From an uncultured bacterium (GTDB lineage: Bacteria > Patescibacteriota > Minisyncoccia > Phycocordibacterales > UBA5272), in contig CAILKS010000009.1 in the NCBI GenBank assembly GCA_903834855.1, forward strand, positions 1 to 7,294: a stretch of DNA of 7,294 nucleotides, in the 5' to 3' direction. Shown one piece after another: positions 1-5,410 of this stretch (position 1 is the stretch's first letter; each line of letters opens with the position of its first letter). The notes below the pieces were generated by a model, which was not told the DNA's origin, ran no database searches, and was given only the letters and a program-made list of their open reading frames with translations. The translations under genes were made by a program, and so were the position numbers.

Positions 1-149
1 ATTATTTAATAAAATTATTTTTTGTTCTCTGTTTTGAATTATCTGTTTTATCTAATACTTTAATCATATTAATCTATAAGGCTTTTATATAAACCATAAT
101 ACTATACAGAAAGACTAGTAAAAATAAGGCTGACGCATATTATCTTGTA

Positions 150-187
150 TTTTTGAAAATTGGAAATTGAAAATTGAAAATTATTTA
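150..187. repeat. TTGAAAATT-type repeat, copy 1
   Basis: Overlapping units of TTGAAAATT and TGGAAATT follow a TGTATTTTT lead-in. The same lead-in and units recur at 3762-3799 inside tlyA in the same orientation, so this is a dispersed repeat and not just AT-rich noise. It has no visible coding role here. In my experience such runs are common in the intergenic DNA of Patescibacteria, but I cannot check that from the window. Confidence 0.6.
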
Positions 188-252
188 TATTTTAATGACA
201 AAGCAGTAAAATTGTGTTATCATAAACCCATCGCCCACCGGGGCTTTTAATT

Positions 253-283
253 TTGATAGTTGGTAGCATTTGATTTGTATTAT
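253..283 (+). promoter_or_regulatory. Possible promoter for the ABC-F gene
   Basis: TTGATA (253-258) lies 19 bases upstream of TATTAT (278-283). Both hexamers are fair sigma-70-type matches, but the spacing is longer than the usual 17. Transcription would start near 290, giving a leader of only about 10 to 25 bases. Confidence 0.3.
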
Positions 284-306
284 CTAATGTCTACTGTCTA
301 ATGTCT
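283..306. repeat. Direct repeat overlapping the ABC-F start
   Basis: The 10-mer TCTAATGTCT occurs at 283-292 and again at 297-306, separated by ACTG. The second copy contains the ATG at 301, so the first codons of the annotated ABC-F frame are repeat-derived. Confidence 0.6.
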
Positions 307-1788
307 ATCCCAATGGCTATAGAAAAACAAATTCCAGTAGGAGGTGAAGCAGTTCTTCGATTCGAGGATGTTAACTTCAATTATAGTGAAAATAAGCCAG
401 TCCTATTTGAGACTAATTTTGTCGTGCGTAAAGGAACCAAGTTAACACTCATGGGGCCAAATGGTGCTGGTAAGTCTACCCTCTTCTCCCTTATCATGGG
501 TGATGTAAAACCAGAAGAAGGTCGCATCATTATAGGTCAGGATTTACGTCTGGCTATTGCCAAGCAATATATACCACATACAAAGTGGGCCATGACTGTA
601 CGTGAGTTTTTGGAATCGGCTTTCGATGAGAAAATTTATGATATTGATAAACGAGCTAAAAAAGTTTTTGATACTGTTGCATTAAATGTCTCCCTTGATT
701 CAACTATTAAGGAGCTCTCTGGTGGACAAAAAGGACGACTACTTATCGCTCAAGCTCTCATACAAGAACCAGATATTTTATTACTAGATGAACCAACAAA
801 TAATTTAGACAAAGCTGGAATACAACTTCTAACAGACTTCATGAAAGAGTATGAAGGTACTGTTATTGTTATTTCCCATGATGCCCCCTTTCTCAACTCT
901 TTCACTCACGGAGTTATTTATATAAATACACAAACATATCAAGTAGAACAATATGTTGGAAACTATTACAAGGTGGTTGAAGATATTAAACGCCAAGTAG
1001 AACGTGCAGAGCGTGCAAACTCTCAACTTGAAAAAGAAATTCAAAACAATAAAGATAAGGTAAACTTCTTCGCATTGAAAGGAGGAAAGATGAGGAAACT
1101 CGCAGCTAAATTAAAAGATGAAGTAGAAGAATTAGAAGATAGTAAAATTGAAGTCCGTAAGGAGGATAGAACGATCAGACCTTTTACCATTAACTGCCAA
1201 GAAGAAATTGGTAGTGTTATCGTCAAATTTGATTCTGTTGAAGTACTACACAATGGTAAGCCAGTAAGGCGTAAAGTCGATATAGAGCTTCGTAAGGGCG
1301 ATAAATTGCACATAATAGGCCCAAATGGCATTGGAAAGACTACATTATTGGAGAAAATGGCTAATAGAAAAGAAAAAGGAGTGGTTATTACCGAAGGAAT
1401 AAATGTTGGATATTACCGTCAGGATTTCTCAACATTGGACTTTGATAAAAGTGCTTATTTTGAACTGGCAAAAGTTTTGAAAAAATTAGACGATCAACTA
1501 TTACGTAAAACTGCTGCGAGTATGTTGCTTGGTGGTGAGCAATTAGCTGCAAAAATTGGATTACTTTCTGAAGGGCAAAAAGGATTACTAATGTTCGCAT
1601 ATTTAAGATTACAAAATCCTGGATTACTTATTCTAGACGAACCAACGAATCACATAAACTTTCGTCATATCCCTGTTATAGCTGAAGCCTTGAAAAAATA
1701 TGAAGGGCCGATGATTATAGTCTCTCACGTTCATGAATTCGTAAAAGAAGTTGGGGTGACACAAACGCTAGATTTGGGAAAACTATAG
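301..1788 (+). CDS. ABC-F family ATPase (translation factor type)
   Basis: A 495-aa soluble protein with two fused ATP-binding cassettes and no membrane segments, the layout of ABC-F proteins, which bind the ribosomal E site and act on stalled or initiating ribosomes. Cassette 1 has Walker A GPNGAGKST (52-60), signature LSGGQ (139-143), Walker B ILLLDEP (159-165) with catalytic E164, D-loop D170 and switch H193. The charged helical linker (about 220-300), including FALKGGKMRKLAAK, fits the P-site tRNA-interacting motif. Cassette 2 has Walker A GPNGIGKTT (340-348), signature LSEGQ (422-426), Walker B with E447, and H476, but its D-loop reads NHIN, with N453 where Asp is usual. The length is at the short end of the family, near resistance-type ABC-Fs and shorter than EttA or Uup. 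The start is uncertain: ATG 301 lies in a repeat, ATG 313 (Met5) is an alternative, and neither has a Shine-Dalgarno site. Whether it protects against antibiotics or has a housekeeping role cannot be told. Confidence 0.93.
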   Translation: MSIPMAIEKQIPVGGEAVLRFEDVNFNYSENKPVLFETNFVVRKGTKLTLMGPNGAGKSTLFSLIMGDVKPEEGRIIIGQDLRLAIAKQYIPHTKWAMTVREFLESAFDEKIYDIDKRAKKVFDTVALNVSLDSTIKELSGGQKGRLLIAQALIQEPDILLLDEPTNNLDKAGIQLLTDFMKEYEGTVIVISHDAPFLNSFTHGVIYINTQTYQVEQYVGNYYKVVEDIKRQVERAERANSQLEKEIQNNKDKVNFFALKGGKMRKLAAKLKDEVEELEDSKIEVRKEDRTIRPFTINCQEEIGSVIVKFDSVEVLHNGKPVRRKVDIELRKGDKLHIIGPNGIGKTTLLEKMANRKEKGVVITEGINVGYYRQDFSTLDFDKSAYFELAKVLKKLDDQLLRKTAASMLLGGEQLAAKIGLLSEGQKGLLMFAYLRLQNPGLLILDEPTNHINFRHIPVIAEALKKYEGPMIIVSHVHEFVKEVGVTQTLDLGKL

Positions 1789-1790
1789 TT

Positions 1791-1898
1791 ACAAATATCT
1801 AAGGTCTAATTTCTAAGGTCTAATAAAAATACAGGATTCGTATCTTATTAGGTTAATTAGAAATTAGATCTTAGACCTTGGGTTTAATATTCTATTAG
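1791..1898. repeat. TCTAAGGTCTAATT composite repeat, copy A
   Basis: The left arm (about 1791-1825) begins ACAAATATCTAAGG and repeats TCTAAGGTCTAAT. The right arm (1846-1898) carries the opposite-sense form (AATTAGAAATTAG, CTTAGACCTT). By direct comparison, the 53-base right arm matches 6763-6815 with only three differences. The arms can pair, giving a long imperfect dyad. It starts three bases after the ABC-F stop codon. Confidence 0.8.
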
Positions 1899-1919
1899 AC
1901 CTTATACTTATTACCTTCA

Positions 1920-1940
1920 CGAAGGTCTTGCCTTCGTTTT
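1920..1940 (+). terminator. Hairpin with T-run, probable ABC-F terminator
   Basis: CGAAGG (1920-1925) pairs with CCTTCG (1931-1936) around a TCTTG loop and is followed by TTTT. Its position, 131 bases after the ABC-F stop and on the sense strand, suits a rho-independent terminator. The same 17-mer recurs twice in the palindrome at 6720-6761, so it may instead be a mobile hairpin module that happens to end in a T-run. Confidence 0.5.
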
Positions 1941-1957
1941 CATAGGTCTGACCTATG
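1941..1957. repeat. Second AGGTCT-core hairpin
   Basis: CATAGGT (1941-1947) pairs with ACCTATG (1951-1957) around CTG. The core resembles the neighbouring AGGTCTTGCCT hairpin while the outer stem differs and still pairs, as in the hairpin at 6690-6708. Confidence 0.55.
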
Positions 1958-1970
1958 TGTAATTAAGTAC

Positions 1971-2001
1971 AAAAAACTAACACCCGCCGAGGCGGGTGTT
2001 A
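1971..2001 (-). terminator. Strong rho-independent terminator overlapping a stop codon
   Basis: On the minus strand, an 11-base arm TAACACCCGCC (2001-1991) pairs perfectly with GGCGGGTGTTA (1988-1978) and is followed by G and six T. The arm begins with the TAA stop codon of the 1999-2496 gene, so stop codon and terminator stem are the same bases. On the plus strand no T-run follows, so it should work mainly for the minus-strand gene. Confidence 0.88.
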
Positions 2002-2496
2002 ATGCATTAAAGCTGGACGATAAGAGGCAAAAAGATCGATAACATAGTGTGCAAGAGCTAAGCCTTCCTTGGTATTCTGTCCAAGAAAAATATCTCCGTT
2101 GTTTTCAATTATTTCTACTAAAAAAGCAAGATAGCTAATAGCGTAAATGATAACTTCGGAATGATCTTTAGCGTCAGTTTTTATTTTTATGCTTTCAAGC
2201 CAGTCAGCATAATCTTGAGAAATTTCAGTAAAAGGAATTATTTCTAAAGCCTGCTTATGCATCTCCTTTGCCACTTCTTCCATGCTAAAGGTATTTCTTT
2301 GCATATTAGAAAAACCTAAAACTACGATATTGCCATTAAGTAAGTCTAGGTAATTTTCAAATAACCTTAATGCATAATTAATGATGACTAAAAGATTATC
2401 GTCACCACGGCCAACCGATTCCAAAAAAGCTTTTGAATGAAAAAGATAGTTTTTTGTTTGCTTAGTCAGAGGAACATTTAGTCTGTAAACTGGCAT
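1999..2496 (-). CDS. Unrecognised protein with tandem RHH-like halves
   Basis: I do not recognise a named family. The 165-aa product is soluble and appears internally duplicated. Residues 37-61 (VIINYALRLFENYLDLLNG...) resemble 115-139 (VIIYAISYLAFLVEIIENNG...), both ending in a short strand and Gly. Each half has a preceding strand-like stretch (YRLNVPLT; EIIPFTEIS) and a helix, the order seen in ribbon-helix-helix proteins, where a SEVI-type turn (here D111-V115) starts the second helix. A single-chain two-unit RHH-like DNA binder is thus a reasonable but unproven guess. ATG 2496 is preferred over the in-frame ATG at 2568: it has GGGAG seven bases upstream, and the longer start would fall upstream of the predicted promoter -10. 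The gene is monocistronic, with its own promoter and terminator, and divergent from the RRM gene. Confidence 0.7.
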   Translation of the reverse strand: MPVYRLNVPLTKQTKNYLFHSKAFLESVGRGDDNLLVIINYALRLFENYLDLLNGNIVVLGFSNMQRNTFSMEEVAKEMHKQALEIIPFTEISQDYADWLESIKIKTDAKDHSEVIIYAISYLAFLVEIIENNGDIFLGQNTKEGLALAHYVIDLFASYRPALMH

Positions 2497-2503
2497 GATA
2501 TTT

Positions 2504-2508
2504 CTCCC
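2504..2508 (-). promoter_or_regulatory. Shine-Dalgarno site fixing the start at 2496
   Basis: GGGAG on the minus strand lies seven bases before ATG 2496. It is the only well-placed Shine-Dalgarno site found for any complete gene in the window, and it decides the start of this gene. Confidence 0.6.
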
Positions 2509-2553
2509 ATGTTTGTTTATGTAACTTTCATTATTAATGCTACCTAAATAAAA

Positions 2554-2583
2554 GTTATAATGCAACAAGTTAAGTCACTTCAA
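2554..2583 (-). promoter_or_regulatory. Probable promoter of the RHH-like gene
   Basis: On the minus strand, TTGAAG (2583-2578) is followed after 18 bases by TATAAC (2559-2554). Transcription would begin near 2547 and give a leader of about 50 bases. The dyad AAGTCACTT (2572-2580, AAGT and ACTT around one base) overlaps the -35 element and could be an operator for autoregulation, which is common for RHH proteins; that is inference. Confidence 0.45.
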
Positions 2584-2705
2584 TCGTACAAAACATAACA
2601 AGCTTGATAGATATTAGAACCTCTTTATGTCGCCACCTTACTGGTAAGACAAATCGGACTAAAAAAAGGGTTATTTAGCAACCTATTTTAACAGTATTTT
2701 ACCTA

Positions 2706-2734
2706 TGTACATCTTGTGGTCTATGTGTTATACT
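2706..2734 (+). promoter_or_regulatory. Probable promoter of the RRM gene
   Basis: TGTACA (2706-2711), then 17 bases, then TATACT (2729-2734) preceded by TGT, which makes an extended -10. The predicted start near 2741 leaves an untranslated leader of about 86 bases, long compared with the others here. Confidence 0.6.
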
Positions 2735-2800
2735 ATTCAACTAATAGGCAACTCCACGTTTCTACGGTTTACACACTTGTAGGTATGTGAATTAGGGCTT

Positions 2801-2812
2801 ATTGTTAACAAT
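2801..2812. repeat. 12-bp palindrome before the RRM start
   Basis: ATTGTTAACAAT is a perfect palindrome centred about 20 bases before the RRM start codon, in the predicted leader. It could be a protein site or a small mRNA hairpin controlling translation. Such AT palindromes also arise by chance. Confidence 0.35.
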
Positions 2813-2826
2813 TAGTTTCTAAATAA

Positions 2827-3108
2827 ATGAATTCAAAACTTTACATCGGAGGTATCCCTTACTCATCAACAAATGATGATCTAAAGAATCACTTCAGTGC
2901 AGCTGGATCAGTAGTATCAGCTCAAATTATTATCGACAAAATGACTAACCGTTCAAAGGGCTTCGGCTTCGTTGAAATGGCTAGTGATGCAGAAGCTCAA
3001 AAGGCTATCGAAATGTTCCACGACCAAGAGTTCCAAGGACGCCGTCTTACAGTTAATGTAGCACGTCCATTAGCTCCTCGTGAGGACCGTCCACGTCGCG
3101 CATTCTAA
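2827..3108 (+). CDS. Small RRM-domain RNA-binding protein
   Basis: A 93-aa single RNA recognition motif protein. RNP2 is LYIGGI (5-10) and RNP1 is KGFGFVEM (44-51), keeping the aromatic residues that stack on RNA bases. The domain ends near residue 80, followed by a short arginine-rich tail (RPLAPREDRPRRAF). The overall form matches bacterial Rbp-type proteins, known best from cyanobacteria, where several are cold-induced; RNA chaperone or mRNA-binding duty is inferred. ATG 2827 directly follows an in-frame TAA (2824-2826), so the start is firm although there is no Shine-Dalgarno site. Codon use is richer in GC and more uniform (GCT, CGT, GTA) than in neighbouring genes, which suggests high expression. 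The long leader and palindrome may matter for regulation. The last sense codon and stop lie inside the downstream inverted repeat. Confidence 0.95.
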   Translation: MNSKLYIGGIPYSSTNDDLKNHFSAAGSVVSAQIIIDKMTNRSKGFGFVEMASDAEAQKAIEMFHDQEFQGRRLTVNVARPLAPREDRPRRAF

Positions 3109-3170
3109 TAATTGCACAAATAAAAAACACTTGCTTTCGCAAGTGTTTTTTATTTGTGCAATTATTAGAA
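3103..3170. terminator. Bidirectional terminator with 32-bp perfect stem
   Basis: Two 32-base arms (3103-3134 and 3139-3170) are perfect reverse complements around a TTTC loop. The core ACACTTGC/GCAAGTGT is flanked by six A on one side and six T on the other, so it can terminate both the RRM gene (+) and transcription arriving from tlyA (-). The arms extend far beyond what termination needs and include the RRM stop codon. Confidence 0.9.
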
Positions 3171-3171
3171 C

Positions 3172-3249
3172 ATATTTAAAAATTTAAATATTTAAAAAAT
3201 ACGCATTGTATTAACTTTAAATATTTATATATTTAAAGTTTTTAAATAT
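3172..3249. repeat. TTTAAA-type element, copy 1 (tlyA 3' side)
   Basis: Inverted TTTAAATATTTAAA arrays surround a core with ACGCAT (3201-3206) followed by ATTAACTTTAAAT. A similar core occurs at 4107-4127 and, reversed, at 6350-6372. The tlyA stop codon (3242-3244) lies within the array. Confidence 0.6.
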
Positions 3250-4030
3250 GGTTTGTAAGGAAATATTCCTGATTACCATCTCCCCCTTTTATATGGCACG
3301 GATATATCTCTACATTTTTCAAACCTAAATCTTCACTTAAAGTTTTATATTCAGAAAGAACTTTATCTACAAGATTATTATCTTTAACTATACCTTTCTT
3401 TGTATTCCCTTTACCAACTTCAAATTGTGGTTTTATAAGTAAAAAATAATATGTATTAATATTTCCAAATTTAATAATATCTTTTAATACAGTATTTAAT
3501 TTTATAAAAGAAAGATCAGCAACTATAATGTCGTATTTTTTATCACTCTTAAAATTACGAATATCTGTATTTTCAAATAAAGAAACTCTTTTATCTTCTC
3601 GTAATTTTTGATGTAATTGATCACTGCCAACATCCACCGCGTCAACATGCGCTATTCCATAAGATAACAAACAGTCAGTGAATCCGCCCGTCGAAGACCC
3701 AATGTCTAGCGCACTTTTCCCTTGTACCATATTTCTTATCGCATCTGTATTTCTGTCATCTGTATTTTTTGAAAATTGAAAATTATAAATTGAAAATTGC
3801 TTGATACTGGTATTTACAGTATCAAGCATGGCTCCTTCCAATTTTTCTCCACCACGAGAGACAAATTTTCTTCTACTTATTACCTGTATTTCATCTGCAT
3901 CACTTACTTGCTTTGTTTGTTTTGTTACAACAAAATTATTTACTAAAACATTTCCACTTGAAATGACTTCCTGTGCCTCAGTTCTACTCTCACAAAGTCC
4001 CCGCTTCACTATTTCTTGATCTAGGCGCAT
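3242..4030 (-). CDS. tlyA: TlyA-type rRNA 2'-O-methyltransferase
   Basis: A 262-aa member of the TlyA family, which methylates ribose in 16S and/or 23S rRNA using S-adenosylmethionine. The N-terminal S4 RNA-binding domain covers about 1-60. The FtsJ-like Rossmann methyltransferase follows, with RGGEKLEGAM (59-68), SAM motif I ALDIGSSTGGFTD (107-119), motif IV ADLSF (171-175) and LIKPQFEVGK (198-207), and it ends with the family's GGxGNxEYF pattern. About 38 residues separate EGAM from ALDIG, where relatives have about 12 to 14. The extra part (about 68-98) is encoded by repeat DNA (3742-3828) and stays in frame, so the enzyme may be intact. There is no Shine-Dalgarno site; the ATG borders one TTTAAA array and the stop lies in another. 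It is the last gene of the minus-strand run and faces the RRM gene. Confidence 0.92.
   Translation of the reverse strand: MRLDQEIVKRGLCESRTEAQEVISSGNVLVNNFVVTKQTKQVSDADEIQVISRRKFVSRGGEKLEGAMLDTVNTSIKQFSIYNFQFSKNTDDRNTDAIRNMVQGKSALDIGSSTGGFTDCLLSYGIAHVDAVDVGSDQLHQKLREDKRVSLFENTDIRNFKSDKKYDIIVADLSFIKLNTVLKDIIKFGNINTYYFLLIKPQFEVGKGNTKKGIVKDNNLVDKVLSEYKTLSEDLGLKNVEIYPCHIKGGDGNQEYFLTNHI
3742..3828. repeat. In-frame repeat block inside tlyA
   Basis: Three modules lie side by side. The 11-mer CATCTGTATTT occurs at 3742-3752 and 3757-3767 (period 15). A TTGAAAATT-type run follows (about 3768-3797), the same family as 150-187. An 11-bp inverted repeat comes last, TGCTTGATACT (3798-3808) with AGTATCAAGCA (3818-3828). 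The block is 87 bases, 29 codons, and matches the extra residues of TlyA. Confidence 0.75.
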
Positions 4031-4145
4031 ATTTAAAAATATAAAAGTTTAAAGATTTAAAGTAATAATAAGATTTAAAAGTTTAAAAATATAATATTTA
4101 AAATTAATCGCATACGTATTCTTTAAATTTTTAAATATTTAAATC
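4030..4145. repeat. TTTAAA-type element, copy 2 (rnc-tlyA gap)
   Basis: Arrays of TTTAAA units flank a core with CGCATACGTATTC (4109-4121). The 15-mer GTTTAAAGATTTAAA at 4047-4061 is also found at 6327-6341. The element fills almost the whole gap between rnc and tlyA and touches the tlyA start codon. Confidence 0.6.
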
Positions 4146-4146
4146 T

Positions 4147-4174
4147 GTGTCTAATTCCGAAAGGAATTAGACAC
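4147..4174 (-). terminator. 12-bp hairpin overlapping the rnc stop codon
   Basis: GTGTCTAATTCC and GGAATTAGACAC pair perfectly (4147-4158 with 4163-4174) around a 4-base loop. The rnc stop codon (4167-4169) is inside the stem. On the minus strand the following bases are AT-rich (AGATTTAAATATTT) but not a clean T-run, so termination is uncertain; transcription may continue into tlyA. Confidence 0.55.
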
Positions 4175-4862
4175 CGGCCCACCCTTTTCTAGCTAATGCA
4201 TTTTTAGCAGCATCCGTCTCAGCTTCCTGTTTACTCTTACCATTTCCTTCCGCAATTAAATCTTCACCGAAATAAATACCAACACGAAAACGTTTATCAT
4301 GATCAGGTCCTTCTTCATCAATTACTCTGTACGCTGGAGTTAAACCATTAATATCTTGGGATTTTTCTTGTACAAAACTTTTGGCATCTTTATAAAGACC
4401 TTGGCGTATTATATCTTCTGTTTTTACAAGTAATGTTTTTGAAATAAAATCGCGAACAATATCATATCCCTGATCTAGATATATAGCACCAACCACAGCC
4501 TCATAAGCATCGGCTAAAATCGAAGATCTGGCTCGTGATACATCCTTTGCTTCCCCTTTTGAGAGTTTCATTAAGTCATTAAAAGATAGCTCATCAGCAA
4601 GCTGTCCTAGTGTAATAGCGTTAACAAGGGCCGAGCGATAAGCAGTTAAATCCCCTTCATTATGATCTTTATATTTAGCATACAAAAATTCTGTAACAAC
4701 AAGCTCAAGAACTGCATCACCTAAAAATTCTAAACGTTCATTGTGAGCCAAACCACTGCGTGGGTTTTCATTTATAAAACTACGATGAATAAAAGCTTGC
4801 TGTAACAAACTTTTATTTTCAAACTTTAAGCCTACTTTATTTTGGAAATCTTCTAATGTCAT
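4167..4862 (-). CDS. rnc: Ribonuclease III
   Basis: A 231-aa double-strand-specific endoribonuclease of usual length (E. coli 226), which processes rRNA precursors and structured mRNAs. The catalytic domain has the signature NERLEFLGDAVLE (41-53). E45 and D49 correspond to the E. coli metal ligands of that motif, and D118 and E121 (LADAYEAVVGAIYLD) complete the site. The double-stranded RNA-binding domain covers about 156-226, with GNGKSKQEAETDAAKNAL near its end. All key residues are present. ATG 4862 has no Shine-Dalgarno site and no better start is visible. It follows the four-helix-bundle gene across a repeat-filled gap and precedes tlyA. Several long perfect hairpins in transcripts of this region would be possible substrates, which is inference. 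Confidence 0.97.
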   Translation of the reverse strand: MTLEDFQNKVGLKFENKSLLQQAFIHRSFINENPRSGLAHNERLEFLGDAVLELVVTEFLYAKYKDHNEGDLTAYRSALVNAITLGQLADELSFNDLMKLSKGEAKDVSRARSSILADAYEAVVGAIYLDQGYDIVRDFISKTLLVKTEDIIRQGLYKDAKSFVQEKSQDINGLTPAYRVIDEEGPDHDKRFRVGIYFGEDLIAEGNGKSKQEAETDAAKNALARKGWAGV

Positions 4863-4879
4863 ATATATGGATTAAATTT

Positions 4880-4976
4880 CTAATTCACCTAATTTCTAAG
4901 GTCTAATAGGATGCAAATATCTACAATCTAATTTCTATTTAACTTAAAACAAAGATTAGGCCTTAGACATTTGTAA
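4880..4976. repeat. TCTAAGGTCTAATT repeat, copy C (3' side of the four-helix gene)
   Basis: CTAATTTCTAAGGTCTAATA (4889-4908) is identical to 6663-6682 and, apart from its first base context, to 1806-1825. A second dyad (about 4914-4976) runs from CAAATATCTA to TTAGACATTTGT, echoing the ends of the 6646-6846 element. It occupies most of the gap between rnc and the four-helix-bundle gene. Confidence 0.7.
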
Positions 4977-4986
4977 CCTGTACATA

Positions 4987-5343
4987 TTATAGCTTTTCTT
5001 TTGATTTTTTAATAATAGTTGTAAAAATCAAATTTAGCTCATTGGCCTCTTTCCATAATTCTCTACCAATTTCTACGTGTTCTTCACACGCACATGACAC
5101 CATACGGAGGAAATGTTTAGCTTCTTTTGATTCTTTGTTAGCAATAGACATTTTATGAATAAAATCCTTATTACTTTCAGAACAGTCAGCTTCACAATAA
5201 TTTGCCCCAATACTTGTTGATGAAGCAACTAATTGTGGTATTAAGCGTTTTGTAATATCATTTTTAGGGAGTTTTTTTGCAAAAAAAATAACATTTTCAC
5301 CAAATTTTGCAGTCCTTTCTTCCAAATCATATTTTTTAACCAT
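4987..5343 (-). CDS. S23-type four-helix-bundle protein
   Basis: A 118-aa soluble, highly helical protein of the four-helix-bundle family first described from 23S rRNA intervening sequences (TIGR02436/PF05635 type), related to the Avd accessory protein of diversity-generating retroelements. Recognisable parts are a start such as DLEERTAKFGENV, then IPQLVASSTSIGANYCEA (35-52), then DFIHKMSIANKESKEAKHFL (60-79). The length is normal for the family. Its function is unknown; nucleic-acid binding is plausible from Avd. There is no reverse transcriptase nearby and this is not an rRNA gene. Repeat blocks touch both sides (4880-4976 and 5357-5410), which separates it from the core genes rnc and nusB and makes it look like an inserted cassette. 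It has no Shine-Dalgarno site. Confidence 0.88.
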   Translation of the reverse strand: MVKKYDLEERTAKFGENVIFFAKKLPKNDITKRLIPQLVASSTSIGANYCEADCSESNKDFIHKMSIANKESKEAKHFLRMVSCACEEHVEIGRELWKEANELNLIFTTIIKKSKEKL

Positions 5344-5356
5344 TTTTTTATAATTA

Positions 5357-5410
5357 GGGGTTAATTAGGTTAATTAGAAATTAGGTTAATTAGAAATTAG
5401 GTTAATTAGA
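5357..5410. repeat. 16-bp tandem repeat between nusB-NUDIX and the four-helix gene
   Basis: The unit GGTTAATTAGAAATTA occurs at 5368-5383 and 5384-5399, with partial copies before (5359-5367) and after (5400-5410). It belongs to the same family as the right arms at 1846-1898 and 6763-6815. The last codons and TAA stop of nusB-NUDIX (5402-5404) lie in it. Confidence 0.8.

Larger units (their letters stand above)
1..300. other. Gene-free AT-rich leader region
   Basis: No credible coding region is visible in these 300 bases; all frames are short and stop-rich. The stretch holds a TTGAAAATT-type repeat (150-187), a very short GC hairpin (GCCC at 233-236 pairing with GGGC at 241-244, followed by TTTT) that could be a weak terminator of something upstream, a possible promoter (253-283) and a 10-bp direct repeat that runs into the start of the ABC-F gene (283-306). 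Confidence 0.6.
2497..2826. other. Divergent regulatory gap between the RHH-like and RRM genes
   Basis: This 330-base gap holds no gene and none of the repeat families seen in the other gaps. It carries a promoter in each direction, the only clear Shine-Dalgarno site in the window, a small hairpin CTTAC/GTAAG (2637-2648) and GGTT/AACC flanking a 7-base loop near 2668-2683. The freedom from repeats suggests a regulatory region under constraint. Confidence 0.5.

Noticed and set aside
233..248. Firm terminator for a gene upstream of the window.
   Set aside because: The stem has only four pairs and no upstream gene is visible; mentioned only as a possibility in the leader-region entry.
829..1331. 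Minus-strand open frames inside the ABC-F gene.
   Set aside because: They are antisense to clear ABC-F motifs, show no recognisable domains, and are shadows of the real frame.
2497..2568. A 24-residue N-terminal extension of the RHH-like protein from ATG 2568.
   Set aside because: ATG 2496 has a good Shine-Dalgarno site, and the predicted -10 and -35 elements (2554-2583) would overlap the extended coding part.
3742..3828. tlyA as a pseudogene broken by the repeat block.
   Set aside because: The block is a multiple of three, adds no stop codon, and all methyltransferase motifs follow in frame.
3801..4019. Plus-strand open frame of 72 codons inside tlyA.
   Set aside because: It is antisense to the S4 domain of TlyA, has no recognisable content, and has no promoter or ribosome site.
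4987..5343. Avd gene of a diversity-generating retroelement, or an rRNA intervening sequence.
   Set aside because: The protein fits the S23/Avd superfamily, but there is no reverse transcriptase, no template/variable repeat pair and no rRNA gene in the window.
5357..5410. CRISPR array.
   Set aside because: The 16-bp units are directly adjacent with no unique spacers, and no cas gene is present.
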